Below are positions 1 to 7,183 of a DNA stretch of 20,814 nucleotides, in pieces. The DNA is taken from NCBI GenBank assembly GCA_937893145.1, contig CALBJW010000151.1, positions 1-20,814 of the forward strand. Reading direction: 5' to 3'. Below the pieces are notes generated by a model. The model did no database searches. It was not told where the DNA came from and saw only the letters and a program-made list of their open reading frames with translations. This DNA comes from an uncultured Prevotellaceae bacterium. GTDB taxonomy: Bacteria; Bacteroidota; Bacteroidia; Bacteroidales; Bacteroidaceae. Each line of letters starts with the position of its first letter. The stretch's first letter is position 1. The translations under genes were made by a program, and so were the position numbers.

Positions 1-182
1 GCTTCGCACGCTTCTATCGTCACGTCCTCGTTGGCAAGCGCTTCCCACACCACGGTGCATACGCATTCGAACACTGCGGTAAGGTTCTCTTCGAGGCTCT
101 CAAGATGCTTGGCGTTGAGGACATCAATACTCCTCTCCCAGCAGGTCAGCTCTACCCAGGTGAGAACCCATTCGCTATCTAA
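1..182 (+). CDS. C-terminal end of a possible sugar isomerase (partial)
   Basis: A reading frame enters from the left edge (first complete codon at position 3) and stops at TAA 180-182, giving 59 residues. Codon use matches the neighbouring genes and a strong terminator follows, so this is the real end of a gene. The visible peptide contains VGKRFPHHGAYAF, then GVEDINTPLPAGQLYPGENPF close to the end. The His-rich segment and this ending recall the C-terminal domain of fucose/arabinose isomerase-like proteins of Bacteroidetes, but that is from memory and the fragment is short. It could be another metal-dependent sugar enzyme. The coding call is firm and the product call is weak. Confidence 0.4.
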   Translation, partial: FARFYRHVLVGKRFPHHGAYAFEHCGKVLFEALKMLGVEDINTPLPAGQLYPGENPFAI

Positions 183-220
183 GAAAAAGGAACTACATTT
201 CTCAGATAAATAGCAATCCG

Positions 221-264
221 CCCCACATCAGCCACATCAACTGATGTGGGGTTATTTCTTTTTT
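221..264 (+). terminator. Strong intrinsic terminator after the partial gene
   Basis: A perfect 11-bp stem, CCCCACATCAG (221-231) and CTGATGTGGGG (241-251), encloses a 9-nt loop and is followed by a T-rich tract (252-264). The loop CCACATCAA repeats most of the left arm, so the right arm could pair in a second register. It ends transcription of the left-edge gene and isolates the VOC gene from it. Confidence 0.9.
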
Positions 265-319
265 AAGCAATACAACAATAGCAGGAGGGAAAAGGTATTA
301 ACACTAAATAAATACACAA

Positions 320-1171
320 ATGATAAAAGACATTGCACATATAGCCTTGAATCCGTTGGACATGGACAGAACGGTAGCATATTTTGAAAATGTATTCGGT
401 TGGAAGAAGGTGTTTGAACTCCATAAAGAGAACGGAGACCCTTGGATAGTGTATCTGAAAATATGCAAGGGACACTTTCTCGAGCTCTTCTATGACGGAC
501 TTAACGACCGTGACTATGCTTTCGACTTTCACAAAACTGGTTACAACCACCTTTGTGTTACTGTAGGCGACATACGCACAACCTTGCAGAAGATATACGA
601 AAAGGGATATATAGACTCCCCAGAACCAGAACTCGAAGCAAGCGGTTGTAAAAACCTGTGGCTCTACGACCCAGACGGTAACGGCATAGAACTACAGGAA
701 TACACTCCCCAATCCGTACAGATGCAAAGCAATGAAACACCATATGAGTACGGCCGTGAAGGTTATGTTGGCATTGGACACGCATGTTTTGTATGCAAGG
801 ACATAGAAGCATCCCTCCATTTCTATTGTGACCAACTCGGCATGAAACTTGTTGGCATACAGCCCGATGACAACGGCAAACCTTGGCTTCACTATGTTCG
901 CATCGCCGACGGAGTATATCTTGAATTGATACCTAATGGTGAGGGTGATAATCCTAACACAGGATGGAACTCACGAGGTTTCCAGCACCTATGTCTCGAA
1001 ACCGACGACCTGCATGCCGACATTGAACATCTTCGTGCAATAGGAGTGGAGATAGACCAAGAACCAAAGACATCATCAGACAAAAACTGGCAGGCTTGGA
1101 TTCATGACCCCGATGGCAACAAGATTGAACTCATGATGATAGACGCCGATTCACCTCAAGCAAAGGCATAG
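320..1171 (+). CDS. Two-domain VOC (glyoxalase/dioxygenase-fold) protein
   Basis: The 283-residue protein consists of two vicinal-oxygen-chelate domains in tandem, about residues 3-128 and 149-275. Each carries the family's four metal-ligand positions: H7, E55, H77 and E124 in the first; H154, E202, H223 and E270 in the second. Both show the DPDGN-IEL ending typical of glyoxalase I and extradiol dioxygenase relatives. The protein has no signal peptide and is presumably cytosolic. The family includes lactoylglutathione lyase, ring-cleaving dioxygenases and antibiotic-binding proteins, so the substrate cannot be set. The gene stands alone, between the terminator at 221-264 and the convergent rarA, whose stop lies 9 bp away. 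A GGAGG-like stretch at 283-289 is too far from the ATG to be its ribosome binding site. Confidence 0.85.
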   Translation: MIKDIAHIALNPLDMDRTVAYFENVFGWKKVFELHKENGDPWIVYLKICKGHFLELFYDGLNDRDYAFDFHKTGYNHLCVTVGDIRTTLQKIYEKGYIDSPEPELEASGCKNLWLYDPDGNGIELQEYTPQSVQMQSNETPYEYGREGYVGIGHACFVCKDIEASLHFYCDQLGMKLVGIQPDDNGKPWLHYVRIADGVYLELIPNGEGDNPNTGWNSRGFQHLCLETDDLHADIEHLRAIGVEIDQEPKTSSDKNWQAWIHDPDGNKIELMMIDADSPQAKA

Positions 1172-1180
1172 TTAATTTTA

Positions 1181-2443
1181 CTATTTCTTAAACCTATCGC
1201 CCCAAAGTCTTTCCATTCGTTCCTGCAACTTCACTTCCTGAGCATTGTTCTGCGAAACCCAGAAGCGTTGAGTAGTAGCACCATCAGGAAGGAACTGTTG
1301 TTCAACGAAATTTCCTTCGTATGCATGAGCATACTTATAATCCTTAGCATATCCAAGTTGTTCCATCAACTTTGTAGGAGCATTGCGTAGATGAAGCGGA
1401 ACAGGAAGGTTTCCCGATTCACGCACATACTGCAAAGCACTATTGATAGCTTGATATGCTGAGTTCGACTTTGGTGATGTAGCAAGATAAACAGTAGCTT
1501 CAGCAAGAGGGATACGACCTTCTGGCATTCCAATCTTTGAAACAGTATCAAAACAAGCATTAGCAAGCAACAGAGCATTAGGATTAGCAAGTCCTACATC
1601 CTCACTTGCCGATATGACAAGTCTTCGTGCAATGAATATAGGGTCCTCACCACCCTCTATCATTCGTGCAAGCCAATAGATTGCACCATCAGGGTCACTG
1701 CCTCGAATGCTCTTGATGAAGGCAGAGATGATGTCATAGTGCATCTCACCATCCTTATCGTAAGCAAGGGGATTCTGTTGCAGAGTCTCTGTTACAATCT
1801 CATCCGTTATCTTCGTTGCACCACTCTCAACCACAAGTTCAAGAATGTTGAGAAGTTTGCGAGCATCACCTCCTGAGAAACGAAGCATTGCATCTGTTTC
1901 AAGAAACTCTATATCCCTCTCTTTCAACAGTATATCCTTTTTTATTGCAGAATCAATCAAAGCCAAAAGGTCATCCTTTTCAAGACTTTGCAACACGTAC
2001 ACCTGACATCTACTGAGAAGAGGACGGATTACCTCAAACGAAGGATTCTCTGTCGTGGCACCAATAAGTGTCACTATACCCTGCTCCACCGCACCAAGTA
2101 ACGAATCTTGTTGCGACTTGGAGAAACGATGAATCTCATCAATAAAAAGTATAGGCGACATCTGGTTGAAAAAGCGTTGACTTTTTGCTTTTTCTATTAC
2201 CTCACGCACATCCTTCACGCCACTTGTCACCGCACTCAAAGTGAAGAAAGGCACTTCAAGTGTCTGTGCAATGATATTTGCAAGTGTGGTCTTTCCTACT
2301 CCAGGAGGGCCCCACAGTATGAAGGATGATATTCGTTTTTGCTCTATCATCCTACGGATAACAGCACCTTGTCCCACAAGGTGTTTCTGTCCTATATAAT
2401 CGTCAAGCGTCTTCGGACGCAATCTTTCTGCTAATGGCTGCAT
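1181..2443 (-). CDS. rarA: Replication-associated recombination protein A (AAA+ ATPase)
   Basis: The 420-residue protein is full length for the RarA/MgsA (Mgs1/WRNIP1) family, clamp-loader-like AAA+ ATPases that act at stalled replication forks. The N-terminus PLAERLRPKTLDDYIGQ is diagnostic. Walker A is GPPGVGKTT (residues 45-53), Walker B ILFIDEIHRF (98-107) and sensor 1 GATTENPSF (128-136), followed by LLSRC with the likely arginine finger. The C-terminal half contains the family landmarks GGDARKLLN, SAFIKSIRGSDPDGAIYWLARM and the late AYEGNFVEQQFLPD. The start ATG is directly before QPLAERLRP, the normal family start. It is transcribed toward the VOC gene and has no functional link to the carbohydrate genes. 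Confidence 0.97.
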   Translation of the reverse strand: MQPLAERLRPKTLDDYIGQKHLVGQGAVIRRMIEQKRISSFILWGPPGVGKTTLANIIAQTLEVPFFTLSAVTSGVKDVREVIEKAKSQRFFNQMSPILFIDEIHRFSKSQQDSLLGAVEQGIVTLIGATTENPSFEVIRPLLSRCQVYVLQSLEKDDLLALIDSAIKKDILLKERDIEFLETDAMLRFSGGDARKLLNILELVVESGATKITDEIVTETLQQNPLAYDKDGEMHYDIISAFIKSIRGSDPDGAIYWLARMIEGGEDPIFIARRLVISASEDVGLANPNALLLANACFDTVSKIGMPEGRIPLAEATVYLATSPKSNSAYQAINSALQYVRESGNLPVPLHLRNAPTKLMEQLGYAKDYKYAHAYEGNFVEQQFLPDGATTQRFWVSQNNAQEVKLQERMERLWGDRFKK

Positions 2444-2450
2444 GAAGTAA

Positions 2451-2478
2451 ATTAAAAGTTAAAAATTAAAAGTTAAAA
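2451..2478. repeat. 14-bp AT-rich direct repeat, two tandem copies
   Basis: ATTAAAAGTTAAAA occurs at 2451-2464 and again, perfectly and without spacer, at 2465-2478, just upstream of the rarA start. Similar AT-rich tandem runs are common between genes in Prevotella-like genomes. No function is evident. Confidence 0.8.
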
Positions 2479-2510
2479 TTTAGAGGTAGCCCTCGTTGTG
2501 CTGCATTTCA

Positions 2511-2557
2511 TAGCGAAGCGCTTCGTAGGCGAAGCCGTTTCGTAGCAAAGCGTTTCG
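2511..2557. repeat. Three tandem self-complementary repeat units
   Basis: Three adjacent units of 15-17 bp all start with TAG and end with TTCG: TAGCGAAGCGCTTCG (2511-2525), TAGGCGAAGCCGTTTCG (2526-2542) and TAGCAAAGCGTTTCG (2543-2557). The first contains the 12-bp perfect palindrome CGAAGCGCTTCG (2514-2525). GCTTCG (2520-2525) can also pair with CGAAGC (2530-2535) across a TAGG loop, so a transcript would be structured. The block lies between rarA and the divergent thioesterase gene, outside the plus-strand promoter. It is noticeably more GC-rich than the surrounding spacer. Confidence 0.8.
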
Positions 2558-2596
2558 TAATTAATTTCTGCAAATCTAATCATTTTTTTTATATAA

Positions 2597-2628
2597 TTTG
2601 GTAATGATTGTTATTTTTCTTACATTTG
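2597..2628 (+). promoter_or_regulatory. Bacteroidetes-type promoter for the thioesterase group
   Basis: TTTG at 2597-2600 (the -33 element), a 20-bp spacer and TACATTTG at 2621-2628 (the -7 element, consensus TAnnTTTG) fit the primary sigma-factor promoter of Bacteroidetes. Transcription would start near 2635, about 30 nt before the ATG at 2664. Confidence 0.75.
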
Positions 2629-2663
2629 CAAATCAAAATCAAAAGAAATACTAATAAAACATA

Positions 2664-3035
2664 ATGATAACAGAGGGCTTAACTCATACATCAACACTCA
2701 TCGTTACCGCTCAAGACACAGCACTCTATCAGGGTTCAGGCGATATGGAGGTACTTGCTACCCCTCGCATGATGGCACTAATGGAGAATGCAGCCATGCT
2801 TGCTGTCAAGGATGAACTCCCAGAGGGTTCCACTACTGTTGGCGGACATATCGAGAGTTCACATCTTCGTCCTTCAAAGGTAGGAACAGAAATAACTGCC
2901 ACAGCCACAGTAACAAAGGTGGAAGGCAAGAAGATATATTTCGACATCAAAGCACAGATGAACGATGTCATTATTGGCAAAGGCACTCATCTTCGTTTCA
3001 TCGTTGACCGCGAAAAATTCTTATCACGACTTTAA
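2664..3035 (+). CDS. Hotdog-fold thioesterase, FlK-like
   Basis: This 123-residue single-domain cytosolic protein resembles the fluoroacetyl-CoA thioesterase (FlK) branch of the hotdog superfamily. Visible features are LATPRMMALMENAA (residues 31-44), the GGHIESSHLRPS stretch and the strand GTEITATATVTKVEGKKIYF (75-94). T33, E41 and H67 have the same spacing as the FlK catalytic residues T42, E50 and H76 as I recall them, so an active acyl-CoA thioesterase is likely. The physiological acyl-CoA is unknown; relatives in gut bacteria are annotated only as thioesterase family protein. A good promoter sits about 35 bp upstream. The GH43 gene begins 37 bp downstream with no promoter of its own visible, so the two may share a transcript. 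Confidence 0.85.
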   Translation: MITEGLTHTSTLIVTAQDTALYQGSGDMEVLATPRMMALMENAAMLAVKDELPEGSTTVGGHIESSHLRPSKVGTEITATATVTKVEGKKIYFDIKAQMNDVIIGKGTHLRFIVDREKFLSRL

Positions 3036-3072
3036 CAATAAAAATCTAAGTCTAATCTAATTATAAACATTT

Positions 3073-5040
3073 ATGAAACTAAAAACTTTACTCACAGCCT
3101 CTCTCCTCACGCTCTCTGCAGCAGCATCAGCACAGAACAGCGACGAGAAGGTTGCTTTCCTCTTTACCTACTTCACAGGTAATGCTCCTCAAGAGGAACA
3201 GATTTGCTATGCCCTCTCAGAGGATGGCTACAAGTACACTCTCCTCAACCAGGGACTTCCAGTCATCAAGTCAGACTCTATCGCATTCACTCAGTGCGTT
3301 CGCGACCCACATATCCTTCGTGGCGAGGATGGCAAGACATTCTACATGGTTGTTACCGACATGAAGTCAAGTCTCGGTTGGGCTTCCAATCGTGGTCTTG
3401 TTCTCATGAAGTCAACCGACCTCATCCACTGGACTCACTCTGTCATCAACTTCCCTACTAAGTACCCTAAGAAGTGGAAGAATGTGACTCGTGTTTGGGC
3501 TCCAGAAACAATCTACGACCACAAAGCTGGCAAGTACATGGTGTTCTTCTCTCTCCTCACCAATGATGGCACTTGCAACTACGACAAGATTTTCTATCAG
3601 TATGCTAACGAAGACTTCACTGACCTTGAAGGCGAACCTACATTCCTCTTCGACAATGGTGGTGCCACTATCGATGGCGACATCGTTTACAACGAGGCAG
3701 ACAAAAAGTTCCACCTCTTCTATAAGAGTGAAGCAGGCGGCGGTATCTTCCAGGCAGTAGCAGACCAACTCACAGCAGAACCAGGCAAACCACTTGGCAG
3801 CCAGTGGACTAAACTCCCAGAGCATGTTGAAGTATGCAAGAAGGCTGTTGAGGGTGTTGGCGTTTGCAAGAGTCTCGATGGCAAGTCATGGGTAGTAATG
3901 TACGACTGCTACGGTGCTGGTCACTACCAGTTCTGTAAGAGTGCTGACCTCAAAACATTCGAGTGGGTTGCAGACACTAAGACTCATGGCATGTTCACTC
4001 CTCGTCATGGAACTATCATGCCTATCACACAGGCTGAGAAGGACCGTCTCATCGCAAAGTGGGGTGATGGTAAGAACCCAGTTCTCCCAGGTTTCCACGC
4101 AGACCCAGAGGTAATGTACTCAAACAAGACTAAGAAATATTACATCTACTCTACTACAGATGGCACTCCTGGTTGGGGTGGACACGACTTCTCTGTATTC
4201 TCTTCATCTGACCTTATTAACTGGACAGACGAAGGCAAGATGCTCGATGTCAAAGGCGATCAGGTACAGTGGGCTACTGGCAATGCTTGGGCTCCATGTA
4301 TCATTGAGCGTAAGGTTGGCAAGGCTTACAAGTATTACTTCTACTTCTCTGCTCACAACCCACAGTCTAACCGCAAGGAGATTGGTTGTGCAGTCTCTGA
4401 CTCTCCTACTGGCCCATTCGTAGATTGTGGTCATCCAGTCATCACAGATGCTATCCGTCCTTCTGATGTTCGTGGCGGTCAGTCTATCGATGTTGATGTA
4501 TTCCAGGACCCTAAGTCTGGCAAGTTCTACCTCTACTGGGGCAATGGCTTCATGGCAGGTGCAGAACTCAATGATGACATGACAAGCATCAAGCAAGAGA
4601 CTATGGTCAACCTCACTCCTAAGGGTGGTTCCCTCCGCGACTATGCATACCGTGAAGGTGCATACGTATTCTATCGCAAGGGCACTTACTACTTCATGTG
4701 GTCTGTAGATGATACTGGTGCTGACAACTACCATGTTGCTTACGGCACAAGCAAGTCTCCACTTGGTCCAATCGAAGTAGCAAAGGACCCTATCGTTATC
4801 CAGCAGGACCCTTCACAACAGATTTACGGTACAGCCCACAACTCAGTTCTTCAACTCCCTGGCAAGGACAAGTGGTACATCGTATATCATCGCATCAATC
4901 CTAACTTCCGTGAGCGTCAACTCTCTCCAGGAACACACCGTCAGGTATGTATCGACGAGATGACATTTGCTAAGGATGGCACAATCATCCCTGTAAAGCC
5001 AACACAGAACGGACCTACACCTTTGAAGGTTAAGAAATAA
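3073..5040 (+). CDS. Secreted tandem-domain GH43 glycoside hydrolase
   Basis: The 655-residue protein starts with a Sec signal peptide (residues 1-20, cleavage likely ASA-QN). Two five-bladed beta-propeller GH43 domains follow. Domain 1 (about 25-320) has VRDPHILR with candidate base D78, WAPETIYD, TIDGDIVYN (D201 or D203), candidate acid E260 and a closing RHGTIMPIT. Domain 2 (about 338-640) has PGFHADPEVMY with D344, AWAPCIIE, SIDVDVFQD (D473 or D475), YREGAYVFYRKGTYY with E528 and GTAHNSV with H589. Both domains therefore seem to keep a catalytic triad. GH43 enzymes are mostly alpha-L-arabinofuranosidases, beta-xylosidases or arabinanases; arabinose side chains of pectin or arabinoxylan are plausible substrates. 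It lies on the opposite strand from, and about 2 kb beyond the end of, the pectin cluster, next to housekeeping genes. The subfamily is not assigned. Confidence 0.92.
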   Translation: MKLKTLLTASLLTLSAAASAQNSDEKVAFLFTYFTGNAPQEEQICYALSEDGYKYTLLNQGLPVIKSDSIAFTQCVRDPHILRGEDGKTFYMVVTDMKSSLGWASNRGLVLMKSTDLIHWTHSVINFPTKYPKKWKNVTRVWAPETIYDHKAGKYMVFFSLLTNDGTCNYDKIFYQYANEDFTDLEGEPTFLFDNGGATIDGDIVYNEADKKFHLFYKSEAGGGIFQAVADQLTAEPGKPLGSQWTKLPEHVEVCKKAVEGVGVCKSLDGKSWVVMYDCYGAGHYQFCKSADLKTFEWVADTKTHGMFTPRHGTIMPITQAEKDRLIAKWGDGKNPVLPGFHADPEVMYSNKTKKYYIYSTTDGTPGWGGHDFSVFSSSDLINWTDEGKMLDVKGDQVQWATGNAWAPCIIERKVGKAYKYYFYFSAHNPQSNRKEIGCAVSDSPTGPFVDCGHPVITDAIRPSDVRGGQSIDVDVFQDPKSGKFYLYWGNGFMAGAELNDDMTSIKQETMVNLTPKGGSLRDYAYREGAYVFYRKGTYYFMWSVDDTGADNYHVAYGTSKSPLGPIEVAKDPIVIQQDPSQQIYGTAHNSVLQLPGKDKWYIVYHRINPNFRERQLSPGTHRQVCIDEMTFAKDGTIIPVKPTQNGPTPLKVKK

Positions 5041-5046
5041 AGAATA

Positions 5047-5583
5047 ATGACAGAACATATTTCTGAACGAAGTGATATTGTGCTCCACTACCTAAGTGAG
5101 CACAATATCTCTTTTTCTTGCTATTCACACCCAGAAGGCAAGACAATAGAAGAAGCAAAACGATGGTGGAAAGACGATGGGTCTATCCATTGCAAGAATA
5201 TATTCCTCCGCAATCATAAGGGCAATCAACACTACCTCGTCTGCTTCCATTGCGACCACGATCTCGACATCCACGACCTCGAACAGCGTCTCAAGGCTGC
5301 ACTCATGGCACAGGGACTCAACTCTCCAGGCAAACTCTCCTTTGCCTCAGCCGAACGCATGATGAAGTATCTTGGACTCGAACCAGGCAGCGTCTCTCCT
5401 TTTGGACTCATCAACGACACCGAGAACCATGTCCACCTCTTCCTGGACGAGAACCTCCAGCAAGCCTCCTCTCTCAGTTTCCATCCCAACGACTGTCGTG
5501 GCACCGTCGTCATCCCCAAAGAAGAGTTTGACAAATACCTAAACGAGGTAGGCAATACCTACGAATACATGGCATTGTATTAA
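5047..5583 (+). CDS. YbaK/ProX-type aminoacyl-tRNA deacylase
   Basis: The 178-residue cytosolic protein belongs to the YbaK/ProRS-INS superfamily of trans-editing enzymes that hydrolyse mischarged aminoacyl-tRNA. The ProXp-ala/PrdX branch clears Ala-tRNA(Pro). Family signs are HPEGKTIEEAKRWW (residues 28-41), CKNIFLRNHKG (49-59) with the conserved Lys and Asn, the strand YLVCFHCDHDLDIHDLEQ, KLSFASAERMMKYLGLEPGSVSPFGL and a final HPNDCRGTVVIPKEEFDKYL. Length is normal for a stand-alone deacylase. Its ATG lies 6 bp after the GH43 stop, so it is probably transcribed with it, without an evident functional link. The tRNA specificity is inferred from family resemblance only. Confidence 0.88.
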   Translation: MTEHISERSDIVLHYLSEHNISFSCYSHPEGKTIEEAKRWWKDDGSIHCKNIFLRNHKGNQHYLVCFHCDHDLDIHDLEQRLKAALMAQGLNSPGKLSFASAERMMKYLGLEPGSVSPFGLINDTENHVHLFLDENLQQASSLSFHPNDCRGTVVIPKEEFDKYLNEVGNTYEYMALY

Positions 5584-5608
5584 GAACTCACAAAGACTTT
5601 GGAGTTCT
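5583..5608. terminator. Possible hairpin between two convergent genes
   Basis: AGAACTC (5583-5589) and GAGTTCT (5602-5608) form a 7-bp stem that can be extended inward by CAA/TTG. It overlaps the last codons of the convergent methyltransferase gene. It lacks a T-tract on either strand, so termination here is only a possibility. Confidence 0.3.
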
Positions 5609-6317
5609 ACTTGTGAAACTCCATCATCAAATCCAGATACCAGTCCGAGCGACTTCTATCCGAATTTCTCATGCAGAACACATGGTCCGTCCGTTGTGTT
5701 CTGCCTTTCTTGTGTACAAGTACATAACGCTTTGGGGCTTTCTCAGGTACTGACTTTATCATGTAGAAATCCTGAGGCCAGAAGCCTTCGATGATGCACT
5801 CCGAGGTGAACTGGGAAAGGACTTCTGGAGGGATGCAAACGGAGAACACTCCCCCATCCTCAAGGAGTGAGTAGGCTCCCTCTATCAAGTCGTGGAAAGG
5901 AAGACTGGAGGTGTGGCGGGCACGAGTACGACTTCGGTCCTTACTCTCTGTGCTCTTGTCGAAATATGGGGGATTGCACACAACGCAGTCGAAGGTGCCA
6001 TGAAGGGATGTGTCTTTTGCAAACTCCTGGAAGGAGGTGTGAACAAGTTGGATTCTATCCCCGAACCTTGATGCCGAGAAATTGACGGTGGCATCGATAA
6101 TGGCATTGTCATCGATCTCGACAGCGGTGATGCGTGCTTCAGGAAAACGTTGAGCAAGCATGAGACTCAGCACTCCTGTTCCTGTTCCGACGTCAAGAAT
6201 GCGAGTGCCTCCAGCTGAAAGGGTGCCAAGAAGGTCGCTATCTGTTCCGACCTTCATGCCTGCATGACGTTGGTCTATGGTGAATTGCTTATATTCGAAG
6301 TAGTCGTTATTGTTCAT
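5607..6317 (-). CDS. trmN6: tRNA1(Val) adenine-37 N6-methyltransferase
   Basis: The 236-residue Rossmann-fold methyltransferase matches the YfiC/TrmN6 family, which methylates A37 of tRNA1(Val) using S-adenosylmethionine. The N-terminal FEYKQFTIDQRHAGMKVGTD is typical. SAM-binding motif I is LDVGTGTGVLSLMLAQR (residues 41-57), the acidic end of strand 2 is AVEIDDNA, and the catalytic motif NPPYF is at 115-119, as expected for an exocyclic amino-group methyltransferase. Length is normal. The gene is convergent with the deacylase gene (23 bp between the coding regions) and has its own promoter at 6349-6379, divergent from that of the nitroreductase gene. Confidence 0.93.
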   Translation of the reverse strand: MNNNDYFEYKQFTIDQRHAGMKVGTDSDLLGTLSAGGTRILDVGTGTGVLSLMLAQRFPEARITAVEIDDNAIIDATVNFSASRFGDRIQLVHTSFQEFAKDTSLHGTFDCVVCNPPYFDKSTESKDRSRTRARHTSSLPFHDLIEGAYSLLEDGGVFSVCIPPEVLSQFTSECIIEGFWPQDFYMIKSVPEKAPKRYVLVHKKGRTQRTDHVFCMRNSDRSRSDWYLDLMMEFHK

Positions 6318-6348
6318 TTGTCAAGGGGTTTCTTGTTCTATTCATCTG

Positions 6349-6379
6349 CAAATGTACACATTTTCAAGCACTATCCAAA
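6349..6379 (-). promoter_or_regulatory. Promoter of the tRNA methyltransferase gene
   Basis: Read on the minus strand: TTTG (6379-6376), a 19-bp spacer, then TACATTTG (6356-6349), an excellent match to the Bacteroidetes -33/-7 consensus. The implied start is about 25 nt before the ATG at 6317. It lies back to back with the promoter at 6400-6429. Confidence 0.75.
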
Positions 6380-6399
6380 GAATTATAAAAGCAATATAG

Positions 6400-6429
6400 T
6401 TGGAAATACATTTATTATTCCTATTTTTG
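6400..6429 (+). promoter_or_regulatory. Promoter of the exported nitroreductase gene
   Basis: TTG at 6400-6402, a 19-bp spacer and TATTTTTG at 6422-6429 match the Bacteroidetes promoter pattern. Transcription would start near 6436. This excludes the in-frame ATG at 6400 as the start codon and supports ATG 6463. Confidence 0.7.
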
Positions 6430-6462
6430 CAATGTAAAAACCTAATTAAAACATTCACAATT

Positions 6463-7107
6463 ATGAGAACAACACTTTTGGCAGCTATGATTATGGCTTC
6501 AATGACAACTTTTGCTCAGGACATCGAACTTCCTGCACCAAACATGAAACAGAAGACAATGAGTATGGTTGAGACTCTCAAGACTCGCCACTCTGTTCGT
6601 AACTTCGACACTAAGAAGACTCTTTCTACTCAGCAGATTAGTGACCTTTGCTGGGCTGCATGTGGTATGAGTCGTGACGACAATCATCGTACTGCACCTA
6701 CAGCAAGAAACATGCAGGAGATTCGTCTGTTCGTATTCACCGCGGAAGGTGTGTATGAATATGCAGCAAAGGAGAACAAACTCGTGAAGAAGGTTGCTGG
6801 CGACCAGCGCAGTCTGCTTGCAGGAAGGAAAGGCTCGTTCACTCAGGACTTCGTGATGGATGCTCCTGTATCACTCCTCATGGTAATTGACTTCGACAAG
6901 TTTGGTAGTGACAATCTTAATGCACAGTACATGGGATGTGTTGATGCGGGCATCGTGTGTGAGAACATCAACCTCTACTGTCAGGCAGCAGGTATGGCTA
7001 CTGTTCCTCGTGCCACTCATGATGGTGAAGCAATCAGCAAACTTCTTGGTTTCACAAGCAAGCAACTTCCTATCATGAACAATCCTGTAGGATTTGAGAA
7101 GAAGTAA
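6463..7107 (+). CDS. Exported nitroreductase-family protein (FMN)
   Basis: From ATG 6463 the protein has 214 residues. The frame is open back to an ATG at 6400, but that start lies inside the promoter and would bury the leader MRTTLLAAMIMASMTTFAQ, a clear Sec signal peptide (cleavage near residue 18). The mature part is a nitroreductase-like domain: TRHSVRNFD (41-49) has the R-x-S-x-R FMN-phosphate motif of the family, WAACGMSR (64-71) and TAPTARNMQEI (78-88) match the next landmarks, and the end has GMATVPRATHDGEAISKLLG. These enzymes reduce nitro compounds, quinones or enones with NAD(P)H. In the periplasm the electron donor is unclear. It has its own promoter and terminator. Confidence 0.85.
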   Translation: MRTTLLAAMIMASMTTFAQDIELPAPNMKQKTMSMVETLKTRHSVRNFDTKKTLSTQQISDLCWAACGMSRDDNHRTAPTARNMQEIRLFVFTAEGVYEYAAKENKLVKKVAGDQRSLLAGRKGSFTQDFVMDAPVSLLMVIDFDKFGSDNLNAQYMGCVDAGIVCENINLYCQAAGMATVPRATHDGEAISKLLGFTSKQLPIMNNPVGFEKK

Positions 7108-7127
7108 TGTTTCACAACATAAAACAT

Positions 7128-7165
7128 AAAGACCGAGCATTGAGAATGATGCCCGGTCTTTTTTA
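7128..7165 (+). terminator. Intrinsic terminator after the nitroreductase gene
   Basis: AAAGACCG (7128-7135) pairs with CGGTCTTT (7154-7161); an inner GCAT/ATGC pairing follows after one mismatch, with an 8-nt loop, and the stem runs into a T-tract. The same stem lies 19 bp beyond the stop of the CE8 gene on the other strand, where its T-tract is weaker. It may serve both convergent transcripts. Confidence 0.85.
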
Positions 7166-7183
7166 TGTATGGAGAGGTACAGA

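Noticed and set aside
283..289. AGGAGGG as the ribosome binding site of the VOC gene
   Set aside because: It is about 30 nt upstream of the ATG at 320, too far to position the ribosome, and there is no nearer in-frame start.
2571..2578. TAGATTTG on the minus strand as a rarA promoter
   Set aside because: The -7-like element is present but no TTG/TTTG lies at the proper distance upstream, and it would give a leader of more than 110 nt through the repeats; too weak to annotate.
4204..4734. 176-codon open frame antisense to the GH43 gene
   Set aside because: It is a by-product of the strong codon bias of the GH43 gene, with no recognisable protein features; the sense frame is certain.
6400..6462. 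N-terminal extension of the nitroreductase to ATG 6400
   Set aside because: It starts inside the promoter and would bury the signal peptide; ATG 6463 fits both.
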